Shown here: piece by piece, positions 8,645 to 17,181 of the stretch
Layout: each line of letters begins with the position of its first letter
Numbering within the stretch: the first letter of the stretch is position 1
NCBI RefSeq assembly: GCF_049200465.1
Contig: NZ_CP120836.1
Location: 806,001 to 870,000 of the forward strand
Direction of reading: 5' to 3'
DNA from: Leptothermofonsia sp049200465
GTDB taxonomy: Bacteria > Cyanobacteriota > Cyanobacteriia > Leptolyngbyales > Leptolyngbyaceae
Length of the DNA: 64,000 nucleotides
Made by a program: the position numbers and the translations under genes
The notes under the pieces: generated by a model
What the model saw: only the letters and a program-made list of their open reading frames with translations
Told to the model about the DNA's origin: nothing
The model's database searches: none

Positions 8645-8750
8645 TATTAGCAGTAGTCATTATGGTTAGGACGGGGTGCAGGGGTGAAACCCCTGGCTGG
8701 GGGGCAGCCCCACTCCCCCCCTCTACAAATTAATTATGACTACCTACTTA
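8645..8750 (+). repeat. Hybrid family A / family C repeat abutting the mgtE stop
   Basis: The left half (GCAGTAGTCATTATGGTTAGG, read in two parts) is family A. The right half (ATTAATTATGACTACCTACTTA, in parts) is family C. It ends at 8750, the base next to the mgtE stop codon at 8751-8753. Either two copies recombined in the conserved GGGG/CCCC core or this is an intermediate type. Confidence 0.7.
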
Positions 8751-10097
8751 TCAAACAACCACAAATCGCAGGGCCAGCGAAGTCAACGAGAGAAATGTTA
8801 AAAAACCAACGGTATCCAGCGTGGTGGTCAGGAGAGGACCGCTGATAAGGGCAGGATCCAGGTTGAGCCGCTTGAGCCCCATTGGCAAAAGGGTTCCCAG
8901 GGTGCAGGCGATGAAGATGTTAACAGACATTACCAGCCCAGCCACGATTGAAACCCAGCGATCGCTGGGAGAGGCCCAAATTAGCGATAAGATCCCTAAA
9001 GAGCATCCCAGGACGATGGCGGTTCCCAACCCGGCCAGGATTTCTTTCCGCAGCACCCGTAACGTGTCTTCTGGAGTTACCTCACCAACACCCAGTCCTC
9101 TCACCGTAACGGACAAAACCTGAAAGGCAACGTTACCACTGCTGTTTGCCAGAATTGGCATAATCACTGCCAGCACTGGAACTAGAGCAATGGTTTGCTG
9201 AAATGGGGCGATCGCACTGGCTGCTCCAATATATAGCCCAATGTTTAGCAGCAGCCAGGGCAGTCGTTTGCGGATAGTTACTTTAGGCGATGCCAGAGCC
9301 GATTCATCACCACCACCACCCGCCAGTTTTTGGATATCTTCTGTGGCTTCTTCTTCCAGGACATCCACCATATCATCAATCGTGATAATGCCAACCAGCC
9401 GATCTTCCCGGTCTACGACGGGTACTGCCAGCAAATCATAGCGCTTCATCAGTTGGGCCACCTCTTCCTGAGGGGTGTCCGTACGAACTTTAAGGACGCG
9501 ATCGCTGGCAATATCCCGAATCAGAGCATCGGGCAGGGAGAACAACAGTTGTCGCAGAGAGACCACCTGCATCAGTTTGCGACTGTCATCCGTGACGTAA
9601 GCATAGTAGACCGTTTCTTTATCCCGGTCGTTCATCCGAATTTTGCTCAAGGCTTGCGCAACCGTCAACCCCTGGCGCAACCGGACATACTCGGTCGTCA
9701 TCACCCGACCAGCAGTCCCCTCTGGATAGCCCAAAATCGTTGCCGTTGCCTGCCGCTCCACCGGACTGAGTTGCTGGATCAGCCGCCTGACCACCCCAGC
9801 GGGCAATTCATCAAATAACTCTGCCCGGTCATCCGGGCGCATGGCTTCCACAATCTGGCAAACCTGGGCATCGTGCAGGGAGCCAATCAGTTCCTCCCGA
9901 ATCTCCGGATGGAGATATTCAAACACTTCAGTGGCCTGGTTTTTGTTTAACAGTCGAAATGCGATCGCCCGCCGTTCAGGCAGCAGGTTCGCAATATAAT
10001 CACCCACATCAATGGCGGGCAGTTGATTAAGCTCAAGCTTGAGCCTGTTCAGGTCGGAAATATCCGACAGTGAAGCACGACCTTCCTGGGTAAGCAT
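8751..10097 (-). CDS. mgtE: Magnesium transporter MgtE
   Basis: MgtE is a dimeric Mg2+ channel of the inner membrane, gated by its cytosolic domains. The order is standard: a superhelical N domain (residues 20-130, HPEIREELIGSLHDAQV), two CBS motifs (about 135-255, MTTEYVRLRQGLTV and VPVVDREDRLVGIITIDDMVDV), and five membrane helices from about 285 (PWLLLNIGLYIGAASAIAPF). The PILANSSGNVA-like segment in the pore region is present. The length of 448 is normal. The upstream leader on this strand has hairpins, but I could not recognise an M-box or other Mg sensor. A repeat touches the stop codon. Confidence 0.95.
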   Translation of the reverse strand: MLTQEGRASLSDISDLNRLKLELNQLPAIDVGDYIANLLPERRAIAFRLLNKNQATEVFEYLHPEIREELIGSLHDAQVCQIVEAMRPDDRAELFDELPAGVVRRLIQQLSPVERQATATILGYPEGTAGRVMTTEYVRLRQGLTVAQALSKIRMNDRDKETVYYAYVTDDSRKLMQVVSLRQLLFSLPDALIRDIASDRVLKVRTDTPQEEVAQLMKRYDLLAVPVVDREDRLVGIITIDDMVDVLEEEATEDIQKLAGGGGDESALASPKVTIRKRLPWLLLNIGLYIGAASAIAPFQQTIALVPVLAVIMPILANSSGNVAFQVLSVTVRGLGVGEVTPEDTLRVLRKEILAGLGTAIVLGCSLGILSLIWASPSDRWVSIVAGLVMSVNIFIACTLGTLLPMGLKRLNLDPALISGPLLTTTLDTVGFLTFLSLTSLALRFVVV

Positions 10098-10359
10098 ATT
10101 CTCTCCTCAATCTCCCCCGCGCTGGGAGATTGGCTCACCAGGCTAGGGGAGGGTGCAACTACTGTAAGGGGATGGACCTGTGTCCATGGAAATCTTAGAA
10201 TTCGACATCGCTGCCCTAAGAAGGGCACCGCTACATCTATGCTAACCCTAAGTAGCTGGATACACAATGTACCGAAAGGCACTTAGCAATAAATTCAACC
10301 AGCCTGGTGATAGAAACGCCTGATCCACTAGATCAAAGCGTTGAAGACAAGATTTCACT

Positions 10360-10906
10360 ATGAAATTTTTGAAAATATTCCTGGCAACTTTCCTGGCGGG
10401 GTGGAGCATCGTTGGTCTGAGTGTTGAAGATCAAGGCATCACTCGTGGAATGGGCAGCGGTGAAGGTTATGGGGAAGGAGCTAAGCAAACGGCAGCCGAC
10501 ACCCAGGTAGACGAAGGGACTACAAAAGGAGCCGTTGCAGGGGGTGCTGGGTGGTTTAACCGGATTGCTGGTCGGTCTGGATGCTCTTACCATTCCGAGA
10601 ATTGGACCCATGATGATAGGAAGTGCAGTTGCTACCGCGCTTGCGAATGCCCTTTCTGGTGGCGCAATTGGTGCCGCTGTTGGTGGATTGGTTGGTGGAC
10701 TGGTGGGATTGGGTACTCCGGAAAACCGGGCCCAAATGTATAGCGATCGCGTCTCCAGAGGCGAATACCTGGTCATGGTTGAAGGTTCAGAAGACGAAAT
10801 CCGTCAGGCTGAATCCATCCTGAACCGTCGCGGTATCCAGAACTGGGACATTTTTAATACCTCAGCCAGCAGTACCACAACCTCTCGTCCCAGTGGAAGT
10901 ACCTAA
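10360..10906 (+). pseudogene. General-stress-protein-like glycine-zipper gene with frameshift
   Basis: The first frame (from ATG 10360) reads to VDEGTTKGAVAGG, and the second (from about 10535) continues GGLTGLLVGLDALTIPRIGP, then GAIGAAVGGLVGGLVGLG, YSDRVSRGEYLVMVEGSEDEI and RAESILNRRGIQ-like residues. Together they match cyanobacterial general stress proteins with a central glycine-zipper membrane hairpin and a C-terminal ferredoxin-like tail. One base appears missing near 10540-10550 (GGTGCTGGGTGGT). The N-terminal 20 residues also differ from the family, so the gene looks decayed. A sequencing error is the alternative. Confidence 0.65.
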
Positions 10907-10924
10907 ACTTCGGGTGATCGTACA

Positions 10925-11160
10925 GCCCTTTAGGGAAAGCTGGATGAGTGAGAGGATAGGGGTGTAATGGAGTAATAGAGTGAGGGGGGATGGAGCGAGG
11001 GAGTGAGGGAGAATGGAGTGAGGAGGGGATGGATGTGAAAGGCTATCCCCCTTATCCCCCATCTACTCCTCACACCTCACAACTCTCTAACGACTAACAA
11101 CCAACCAACAACTAACAACTGACCCTCACCCTATCCCCTATCTCCCTATCACTCATCCCC
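10925..11160. repeat. STRR heptamer tract between genes
   Basis: A G-rich section (GGATGAGTGAGAGGATAGGG and similar) is followed by C-rich and CTAACAA/CCAACAA heptamers up to about 11120. Such short tandem heptamers are typical of filamentous cyanobacteria. No gene is visible in 10907-11260. Confidence 0.7.
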
Positions 11161-11165
11161 CCATC

Positions 11166-11245
11166 GGCGTTGCTGAATTTGGCTATGAAATAGGTGCTGT
11201 ATGCTCGAAACTTCGTTTCGATTCATACTGCTTTTCAGCAACGCC
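11166..11245. mobile_element. MITE-like element, family F
   Basis: The 80-bp element has perfect 12-bp terminal inverted repeats, GGCGTTGCTGAA and TTCAGCAACGCC. Its interior (TATGAAATAGGTGCTGTATG, then CTCGAAACTTCGTTTCGATT) recurs at 47222-47300. The length and ends suggest a miniature element moved by an unlinked transposase. Confidence 0.8.
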
Positions 11246-11260
11246 CCCCCATCTACCCCT

Positions 11261-11974
11261 TCACAGCCTCGACACTGCTCTACAATTGGCCAGATACCAG
11301 CGCCAGGGTAATTCGGTTCCCCGGGATAAACCAATGCGAGTAGTCTGAATTAGAGTCTGTTTCCCCCTTTCAAGTTGCTGCTGGAACTCTGGATGGCGGT
11401 GTTCTAGCCAAAGTGGTTGACCCGGTTGCAGGGGTTTAGAGGACAGAGCCAAGTCAATTTTCAAAGCGCGGCATAGTTTCCCTGGACCAGCCGCAATTCT
11501 CCAGGGTTGAGTTTTACGAGGAGATGAGTTGGGATTTGGGGATTCACGCGGCCTCTGCGTAGAAAAGTTGTCCTTAAACCAGGGAGGGACGGTTTCTAAA
11601 TCCAGTGCGCGGATTAAAACAGCACTGGGAACCCCGTCCAGATCGGTTACGATGTTCAGACAGTGGTACATGCCGTAGATCAGATAGATATAGGTCATCC
11701 CAGCGGGGCCAAACATCACCTCATTGCGGGCTGTGCGACGACGGTAGGCGTGGCAGGCAGGGTCATCTGGCTCATAGGCTTCTGTCTCAACAATCAATCC
11801 GCGCAGAACCTGTCCATCAGGCGTCTGGCGCACCAACCAGCAACCAATTAACTCCGGTGCAACTTGAGTAGCAGCCCGGCTCAACCATCTTGCCCGAATT
11901 GGCGAAGACTCTTTCAACCACTGCAAAATCGCCTCCTTCGTGGTTCTCCTTTTCGTTTCGCCTTGCATAAGCAT
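11261..11974 (-). CDS. 3-methyladenine DNA glycosylase (AAG/MPG family)
   Basis: AAG-type glycosylases remove alkylated purines, starting base-excision repair. The 237-residue protein shows the family core: ELIGCWLVRQ near residue 42, VETEAYEPDDPACHAYRRRT with the catalytic Glu, RNEVMFGPAGMTYIYLIYGM, HCLNIVTD, AVLIRALD and GPGKLCRALKIDL. The first 30 residues (MLMQGETKRRTTKEAIL) are a variable extension, and a later start is possible. The two final residues overlap the flank of repeat sequence, with the family F MITE 15 bases downstream. Confidence 0.93.
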   Translation of the reverse strand: MLMQGETKRRTTKEAILQWLKESSPIRARWLSRAATQVAPELIGCWLVRQTPDGQVLRGLIVETEAYEPDDPACHAYRRRTARNEVMFGPAGMTYIYLIYGMYHCLNIVTDLDGVPSAVLIRALDLETVPPWFKDNFSTQRPRESPNPNSSPRKTQPWRIAAGPGKLCRALKIDLALSSKPLQPGQPLWLEHRHPEFQQQLERGKQTLIQTTRIGLSRGTELPWRWYLANCRAVSRL

Positions 11975-12127
11975 ACAGGCACTATCCTATTCATTCACCC
12001 GTCTCCCCCTCCCTCCACATTCGACTGTTACAAAACTTGTTGCAAAAATCTTTGTTATACCAGGATTACGGGAATATTGTTTTACAATTCCTGAAGTCCA
12101 TGGAAACAGTTTCCTTTTTGGATTTAT

Positions 12128-12250
12128 GGTTCTCCCGGCTCGTCAATGAAAGAGTAGCTGTCTCTACCCTTTCATCCCAAACCGTATCTCTGAAATTTTG
12201 ATTTCGGTTGGGTAGCGATCCGCGCCTATCACCAAACTTCCAGGAGAACC
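12128..12250 (+). repeat. Family G foldback repeat
   Basis: Outer ends GGTTCTCCC and CCAGGAGAACC are complementary. Inside lie an AATGAAAGAG/CCCTTTCAT hairpin and a second stem around ATTTCGG. Related copies are at 44372 and 61974. It fills the gap before the 40-residue membrane protein gene. Confidence 0.65.
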
Positions 12251-12305
12251 GGATCTACTGAATTTCATTTGTTGAATTTCATTTGTCGTCGAGAGTTATA
12301 GAAAA

Positions 12306-12428
12306 ATGGACATCAAGCTAGTTTTACCTGTATTAACCGCTGTTTTTATTGTGGCGTGTCTATTCTTTGGAACTAAGAATGGGTTTTACGATTCTGACAA
12401 CTACCATGGCAACGGATCGGCTCATTAA
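12306..12428 (+). CDS. 40-residue single-pass membrane protein
   Basis: A short frame encodes MDIKLVLPVLTAVFIVACLF, then FGTKNGFYDSDNYHGNGSAH. One hydrophobic helix spans about residues 4-22, and a polar tail follows, rich in Gly, Asn, Asp and His. The composition, clean membrane helix and absence of overlap with a larger gene argue for a true protein. Its function is not recognised. Small single-helix proteins in cyanobacteria are often photosystem or cytochrome b6f accessories, but nothing here proves that. No strong ribosome-binding site was seen. Confidence 0.55.
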   Translation: MDIKLVLPVLTAVFIVACLFFGTKNGFYDSDNYHGNGSAH

Positions 12429-12495
12429 CCCGCCCTTAACCCTTTTCCCAGAAGTCCCCACTATATGAACGCCACTCAGGAGAAATCTCACAGAC

Positions 12496-14142
12496 GTGAC
12501 CGAGCTAGAATGCTTAGCTTACGGGGTTGAGCAGGCAGATGAGGGAGTCTGCCTGTTGCTCCGGCTGGGTCCGTATCGCATCATGTTGGACTGTGGGTTG
12601 ACGAACCTCTCTCCGCTGGTTGCTAAAAAGGCCGCTCCCCCAGCCGATTTAGTGTTGTGCAGCCATGCCCATGCTGACCATGCGCGAGGTTTGCTGGCGC
12701 TTCATCAAGCCTTTCCTCAAATTCCCATCTATGGCAGCGAGGTCACTACTCAACTACTGCCCCTCAACTGGCTAAAGGAAGATTACAAGCTCCCGCCCCA
12801 CCTGTGTCAGGCACTCCCCTGGAGAACCCCAGTCGAATTTTTTGATGGGCTCAGTGCGGAACTTTATCCAGCGGGACATCTGCCAGGAGCTGCTACTATT
12901 GTGCTAACTTACACCCCCACAGGCGGTGGTAGGTCTTATCGGGTGGTGTATACAGGCGACTTTTTCCTGTCTAATTCGCGCCTGGTGGAAGGGTTGCCCC
13001 TAGAAGAATTGCGTGGGTTATCGCCCGATGTGCTGATTGTGGAAGGCACCTTTGGTACGGCTCGCCACCCCCACCGTCGTCAACAGGAAAACCAGCTGGC
13101 AGAACGAATTAACCAGGCGATCGCAGCCCGGCAGGCCATTCTTCTCCCCACTCCTTCCCTGGGGTTGGCGCAGGAGTTACTCGTGCTGCTTCGGAGTCAT
13201 CACCATTTCACCGGACGTGACATCGATATCTGGGTTGATGAAACCGTCGCCGCCTGTTGTGATGTTTACCTGGATATCCTGTCTCACCTGCCTCCTTCCG
13301 TACAGAATTTTGCCCGCCATCAACCCCTGTTTTGGGATGAAAAAGTGCGTCCGAGAGTGCGCCGCCTGAATCCCGAAGACGCTACTGCCCTGCAACCGCC
13401 CTGCATTGTTGTTGCAGATGAGACAGGCGACCTGAGCCAGTACTATCAGGCTCACCTGGAGGACTGGCTGGTTCTGGTATCCCAGCAACCCCACCGCCAC
13501 GTGGGAGAAATCAAAGGAGTGATGGGTGCAGAAAAGGGAGAAATAATTCTCCCCGCCGTTGAAGTCTATCTCCTGGCCCAGCACTGTGATGGTCCCGGAA
13601 CCACTCAACTGATTCACAATCTCCGTCCACAGCATGTGATCTTTATCCACGGTTCGCCAACCTATCTGGCAGACCTGACCGGGTTAGAAGAACTGCATAA
13701 TCGCTATCATCTGCACTCGCCAGGATCTGGCACCCTGGTGGAGCTGCCCATCGGGGAAACCTTTTTGCAGCCGCCTGCCCCAGAAACCAACTACGAAGGG
13801 GAACTGACTGAACTCGATACAGTTGTTACCATTAACCTTCCCAATTCCATCACGGCTGACCCCCGCTGGAAGGCCCTGGCAGACACAGGTTTGATTGAAG
13901 CCCGCTGGCAGGGGGAGGAGCTTGTTCTACGCGGTTTACCCCAACGGGAGTTGCTGCGTCAGGGGGGCGATCGCCTGATTGATTGGGTAGATATCAACTC
14001 ACCCTTACGCCAGTGCTGTGCTAACTGCCGCTACTTTCGAGGGCAGCGGTGCTGGAACCCCAATTCCCCCCTGTACGAGTTCAAGGTAACGCCTGATGGC
14101 TTTTGTCCAGTGTTTGAGCCCTTGCAGGAAAGGGAAGAGTGA
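12496..14142 (+). CDS. Beta-CASP metallo-beta-lactamase-fold nuclease
   Basis: A 548-residue protein starts with GTG. The metal-binding motif SHAHADH lies at residues 56-62, GHLPGAA and YTGDFF follow, and the beta-CASP HG box (FIHGSPTYLADL) is near residue 380. These are features of RNA-processing exo/endonucleases of the CPSF73/RNase J-like group, so an RNA substrate is likely. The C-terminal extension ends in a cysteine cluster (CCANCRYFRGQRCW, first Cys about residue 507, then GFC), which could hold zinc or an Fe-S cluster. The next gene follows after about 80 bases and may share its transcript. Confidence 0.88.
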   Translation: MTELECLAYGVEQADEGVCLLLRLGPYRIMLDCGLTNLSPLVAKKAAPPADLVLCSHAHADHARGLLALHQAFPQIPIYGSEVTTQLLPLNWLKEDYKLPPHLCQALPWRTPVEFFDGLSAELYPAGHLPGAATIVLTYTPTGGGRSYRVVYTGDFFLSNSRLVEGLPLEELRGLSPDVLIVEGTFGTARHPHRRQQENQLAERINQAIAARQAILLPTPSLGLAQELLVLLRSHHHFTGRDIDIWVDETVAACCDVYLDILSHLPPSVQNFARHQPLFWDEKVRPRVRRLNPEDATALQPPCIVVADETGDLSQYYQAHLEDWLVLVSQQPHRHVGEIKGVMGAEKGEIILPAVEVYLLAQHCDGPGTTQLIHNLRPQHVIFIHGSPTYLADLTGLEELHNRYHLHSPGSGTLVELPIGETFLQPPAPETNYEGELTELDTVVTINLPNSITADPRWKALADTGLIEARWQGEELVLRGLPQRELLRQGGDRLIDWVDINSPLRQCCANCRYFRGQRCWNPNSPLYEFKVTPDGFCPVFEPLQEREE

Positions 14143-14220
14143 GTAAACAATGCAACGTTTTTAACAAGTTTGTCATAATAAGAAATTAACCTTTTAGCCG
14201 CCTGCAAAAATCTCTTTTCA

Positions 14221-14955
14221 GTGACTCCTTCACTTCCGGTTTCACCCCTTCTATCGATTGGTGATCAGCCTATGCCCGAACTTGAGATTGAAGCTGCCTT
14301 GGATGCTGCATTCAAGCGGTGCGAATTGTTCTCCTGCCCTCTCAACGACCAGCAAAAGCAAATTTTGTTGCAGGCATTACAGGAACTGGCTCAGGAATGG
14401 TTAGATGGCGATGGCAAAATTCCAATCGGGGCAGATGGTTTTGGTTCATCAGAGACTCCTTCTGGTAATCCTCTGGATGAATTAGCCCCAGAGGAGCGAC
14501 AGGCACTATTAGAGTTTGTCCGCCGCGAAGAAAGTGAGAACCGCCCCTGGAAAACAACGTTGCTGAATGATTGGGTGCAAGAGCGAGACTCTGGAACGGT
14601 TCAGTTCATTCGCGATCGCTACGGGCTGCAGTGGCTGGAACGGGTTAAGCCCTTTCATCTGGCGCAGTATGCTAGTGCAGAACAGGGGGAAGCCATCCGG
14701 TTAAAAGTGGGCGATCGCATCGAAGTAACCAACGGCCTGTGGGAGTGGGTTCAGGAAGAGGGACCCTGCTCACGGGAATGGTTTCTGTGTACGGTGATCA
14801 GCATTCGAGAGCCATCGGATGAGGATGAGGCAGAGATAGAAGAGAGGGGCGATCGCTATACCAGTTGTGTTGTTCGCTTCGATATGGGGGCCGAATACGA
14901 AATCCAGGGAGTTTACGATTGGAATCGGCCAAACTGGCGCTGGGTAAGCGAATAA
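14221..14955 (+). CDS. Conserved hypothetical protein
   Basis: The product has 244 residues from GTG 14221. An ATG at 14272 (MPELEIEAALDAAFKRCELF) is an equally good start. No known domain was recognised. Visible features are an acidic, mostly helical N-terminal half (PEERQALLEFVRREESENRP) and a beta-rich C-terminal half from about 155 (IRLKVGDRIEVTNGLWEWVQ) with many aromatic residues and an acidic loop (EDEAEIEERGDR). There is no signal peptide or membrane segment. It lies downstream of the beta-CASP gene in the same direction. Confidence 0.75.
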   Translation: MTPSLPVSPLLSIGDQPMPELEIEAALDAAFKRCELFSCPLNDQQKQILLQALQELAQEWLDGDGKIPIGADGFGSSETPSGNPLDELAPEERQALLEFVRREESENRPWKTTLLNDWVQERDSGTVQFIRDRYGLQWLERVKPFHLAQYASAEQGEAIRLKVGDRIEVTNGLWEWVQEEGPCSREWFLCTVISIREPSDEDEAEIEERGDRYTSCVVRFDMGAEYEIQGVYDWNRPNWRWVSE

Positions 14956-15012
14956 CTTTCTGTCACCTTAAACTAGGCATAGTCGCGCGATCGCCTGTTC
15001 ACAAAATGAGCC

Positions 15013-15639
15013 ATGTCCTACAGCGAATTTAAAACCATTGGATCTGTTCTGAAAGAATTTCAGGTGCGTTACAGGGAAGCCAACTTTGTGGAAACTCTGG
15101 CATTCGCTATTTCCAACTACTTTCAAGAAGACCTCGACCTGATCATGCGCGAAGGTGTAGTGGATAATTCCGAGTTTGCGATTTGTGAAAACTTAATTTA
15201 CCCCATTTTGAAAGAAGTTTGGAAATTGTACCGTCAGCATTTTATTCTTTGGAGCCATCAAGCCCTCACCTTTGACAATCGCCTCTGTGGATTCCCTGAA
15301 TATATCCTCGCCAGTCGATCGCCTCTAGGCAAAGTGGTGTTCGATAAACCCTATTTACTGCTAGTTGAAGCTAAACAGGATAATTTCGAAGCAGCCTGGG
15401 CACAGTGCCTTTCAGAAATGATTGCTGCTCAACGACTGAATCAGGATCCACCGATTACGGTTTTTGGCATTACCTCTAATGGCTCAACCTGGCAATTTGG
15501 CAAATTGGAAGCAGATCTCTTTACTCGCAATATTCTTCCCTACTCAATTTTTGAGTTAGAGGCCCTGTTTGGAGTCGTCAACTATCTATTTCAACAATGT
15601 GAGGAGCAGATGAGACAGTATACGACTGCGGTTGCCTAA
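15013..15639 (+). CDS. Conserved hypothetical protein with nuclease-like ExK motif
   Basis: The product is a 208-residue soluble protein. The stretch FPEYILASRSP followed by KPYLLLVEAKQDNFEAAW resembles the PD-(D/E)xK core, with an acidic residue, a hydrophobic strand and then ExK. It is followed by a Q/E-rich helix (AQCLSEMIAAQRLN). Such cores occur in restriction-like nucleases and in inactive relatives. The family is not identified and a catalytic role is inference. It is about 57 bases after the previous gene, so a short operon with 14221-14955 is possible. Confidence 0.72.
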   Translation: MSYSEFKTIGSVLKEFQVRYREANFVETLAFAISNYFQEDLDLIMREGVVDNSEFAICENLIYPILKEVWKLYRQHFILWSHQALTFDNRLCGFPEYILASRSPLGKVVFDKPYLLLVEAKQDNFEAAWAQCLSEMIAAQRLNQDPPITVFGITSNGSTWQFGKLEADLFTRNILPYSIFELEALFGVVNYLFQQCEEQMRQYTTAVA

Positions 15640-15703
15640 GTCAAACCCTTTTGTCTTCGTGTCATCCTTGGGCTTCCTCTTAGCCATAGCTAAATGAATG
15701 ATC

Positions 15704-16396
15704 TCAGTGATGCGATAGAGGGCTTACTTTAGCTCGATAGAGGAGTTTATCGCCCTGACGGTACCCTGTGTAGCGGACTCGGACAAGATCGCCAGCTTCT
15801 GCAAAGCCTTCCATTAATTGATGCTGCTGGGGGTCATAGACAACTTCAGAGCCAACTTCCGCGATCGCTTCAATGCCCCATTCCTGCAACAGTCGCTCCA
15901 GGGGTTTAAGCAACGGCAACAACTTAACCGCAGGAACCTGCGGATTTTGCTGAGCCGTATAAGCCGCCGTTGGCAGTTGCAGCAGCAGGGATTCCAGAAC
16001 TTGCAGGCTGGACTGCTGAAACTCTTGCTGGAGGGCTTGCTTCTGTTGCAGAAGTTGTTGCTGAAGGCGATTATATTCCTGCCTCAGATTCTCTAACTCA
16101 TAAGTAAGCTGTGAGTTTTGAGGCTTCCCTTCACGGCTCTGATCTTTAGATGGGATAAAGATTTCCAGAAGCTCGGCGATCGAAACTTGCAGAACCTGAC
16201 TGAGTTTAAGCAACGTCTCCAGACGGATTTGAGCCACTTCACCCCGCCGCAGACGCCGAATTTGCTTCTCCGAAACTCCAGCAGCCTGGCCCAGTGCCCG
16301 AAAACTAGAAAACCCCACCCGCTGCATCAACTGCTGCAAAAGATGGGGGTTGTTCTGGGGGGAAGATGAGTTCATGGAAGTTGTTAGCTGTTGCAA
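15704..16396 (-). CDS. XRE-type HTH protein with coiled coil and GrpE-like tail
   Basis: Residues 20-72 form an XRE helix-turn-helix (FRALGQAAGVSEKQIRRLRR, then IRLETLLKLSQVLQVSIAEL). A glutamine-rich coiled coil covers about residues 90-140 (YNRLQQQLLQQKQALQQEFQ). The C-terminal 60 residues (EVGSEVVYDPQQHQLMEGFA, then VRVRYTGYRQGDKLLYRAKV) resemble the beta domain of GrpE nucleotide exchange factors. A DNA-binding regulator that contacts DnaK-like chaperones is possible (inference). A second ATG seven residues downstream (16375) is an alternative start. Confidence 0.8.
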   Translation of the reverse strand: MQQLTTSMNSSSPQNNPHLLQQLMQRVGFSSFRALGQAAGVSEKQIRRLRRGEVAQIRLETLLKLSQVLQVSIAELLEIFIPSKDQSREGKPQNSQLTYELENLRQEYNRLQQQLLQQKQALQQEFQQSSLQVLESLLLQLPTAAYTAQQNPQVPAVKLLPLLKPLERLLQEWGIEAIAEVGSEVVYDPQQHQLMEGFAEAGDLVRVRYTGYRQGDKLLYRAKVSPLSHH

Positions 16397-16404
16397 TTAG
16401 TTGC

Positions 16405-16496
16405 TACGGTCATCCTATTTGGATTGTAAGAAAGAGTTGTGCAAGAACCCCTTCTTACAAAGCTCTCCATCTCACCACTGATTTAAGACTGCTACA
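16405..16496 (+). repeat. Family E foldback repeat
   Basis: The left end CGGTCATCCTATTTGG and right end GATTTAAGACTGCTACA match the copies at 44623 and 55863. A central hairpin (TTGTAAGAA with TTCTTACAA) is conserved. Confidence 0.7.
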
Positions 16497-16498
16497 GA

Positions 16499-16653
16499 GG
16501 AGAGTGGATGGGTAGTATGAATGGATGAGTGATGGGGTGATAAAGTAACGGAGTGTTGGGTTGATAGGATGATGGCTCTTTACATCCATTACTTCCCCAC
16601 ACTGTCACTCCATCATCCCCCACTACCTCTAACAACTAACAACTAACAACTGG
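16499..16653. repeat. STRR heptamer tract
   Basis: G-rich GATGGGT/GATGAGT units are followed by C-rich counterparts and AACTAACAACTAACAACT heptamers. No gene is present between the HTH gene and dps. Confidence 0.7.
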
Positions 16654-17145
16654 TTACCCTTCAAGCAAGCTCCTTAGCATCCAGGCTGCTTTCTCATGGA
16701 CTTGCATCCGCTGAGTCAGCAGATCTGCTGTTGGCTCATCATTAGCGCTTTCAACGACTGGAAAGATTGATCGCGCCGTACGAACCACCGCCTCCTGCCC
16801 TTCCACTAGCTGGCGAATCATATCCTCTGCCTTGGGTACCCCTTCTGCTTCGGCAATGGAGCTGAGACGAGTAAATTCTGAGTAGGTACCAGGTGCAGGA
16901 AAGCCCAATGCCCGAATTCGCTCTGCAATCTGGTCTACGGCCATGGCCAATTCATTATACTGCTCCTCAAACATCAGGTGTAAGGTCTGGAACATGGGGC
17001 CTGTCACGTTCCAGTGGAAATTGTGCGTCTTCAAGTACAGGGTATAAGTATCGGCCAGAAGGCGAGAAAGTCCTTCCGCAATATCGCCTCTTGCTTTCTC
17101 ATCAATCCCAATATTGATAGGCATAACTTCAGAATGGGTTAGCAT
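16654..17145 (-). CDS. dps: Dps family ferritin-like DNA-protection protein
   Basis: Dps dodecamers bind DNA and oxidise and store iron with H2O2, protecting DNA in starvation or oxidative stress. The 163 residues carry the Dps signature: FHWNVTGPMFQTLHLMFEEQ around residues 44-63 with the ferroxidase His, Asp and Glu ligands, and YNELAMAVDQIAERIRALG. No long lysine-rich DNA-binding tail is seen, so DNA binding cannot be assumed. A family A repeat lies just upstream, and the sulfiredoxin gene is also on this strand further upstream. Both fit peroxide defence. Confidence 0.95.
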   Translation of the reverse strand: MLTHSEVMPINIGIDEKARGDIAEGLSRLLADTYTLYLKTHNFHWNVTGPMFQTLHLMFEEQYNELAMAVDQIAERIRALGFPAPGTYSEFTRLSSIAEAEGVPKAEDMIRQLVEGQEAVVRTARSIFPVVESANDEPTADLLTQRMQVHEKAAWMLRSLLEG

Positions 17146-17181
17146 AATTGTCTCCTACATGAATCAATTCCAATTGGTTGA

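Noticed and set aside
10098..10300. Mg-sensing riboswitch upstream of mgtE
   Set aside because: Hairpins such as GCCCT..AGGGC are present, but the conserved M-box segments were not found.
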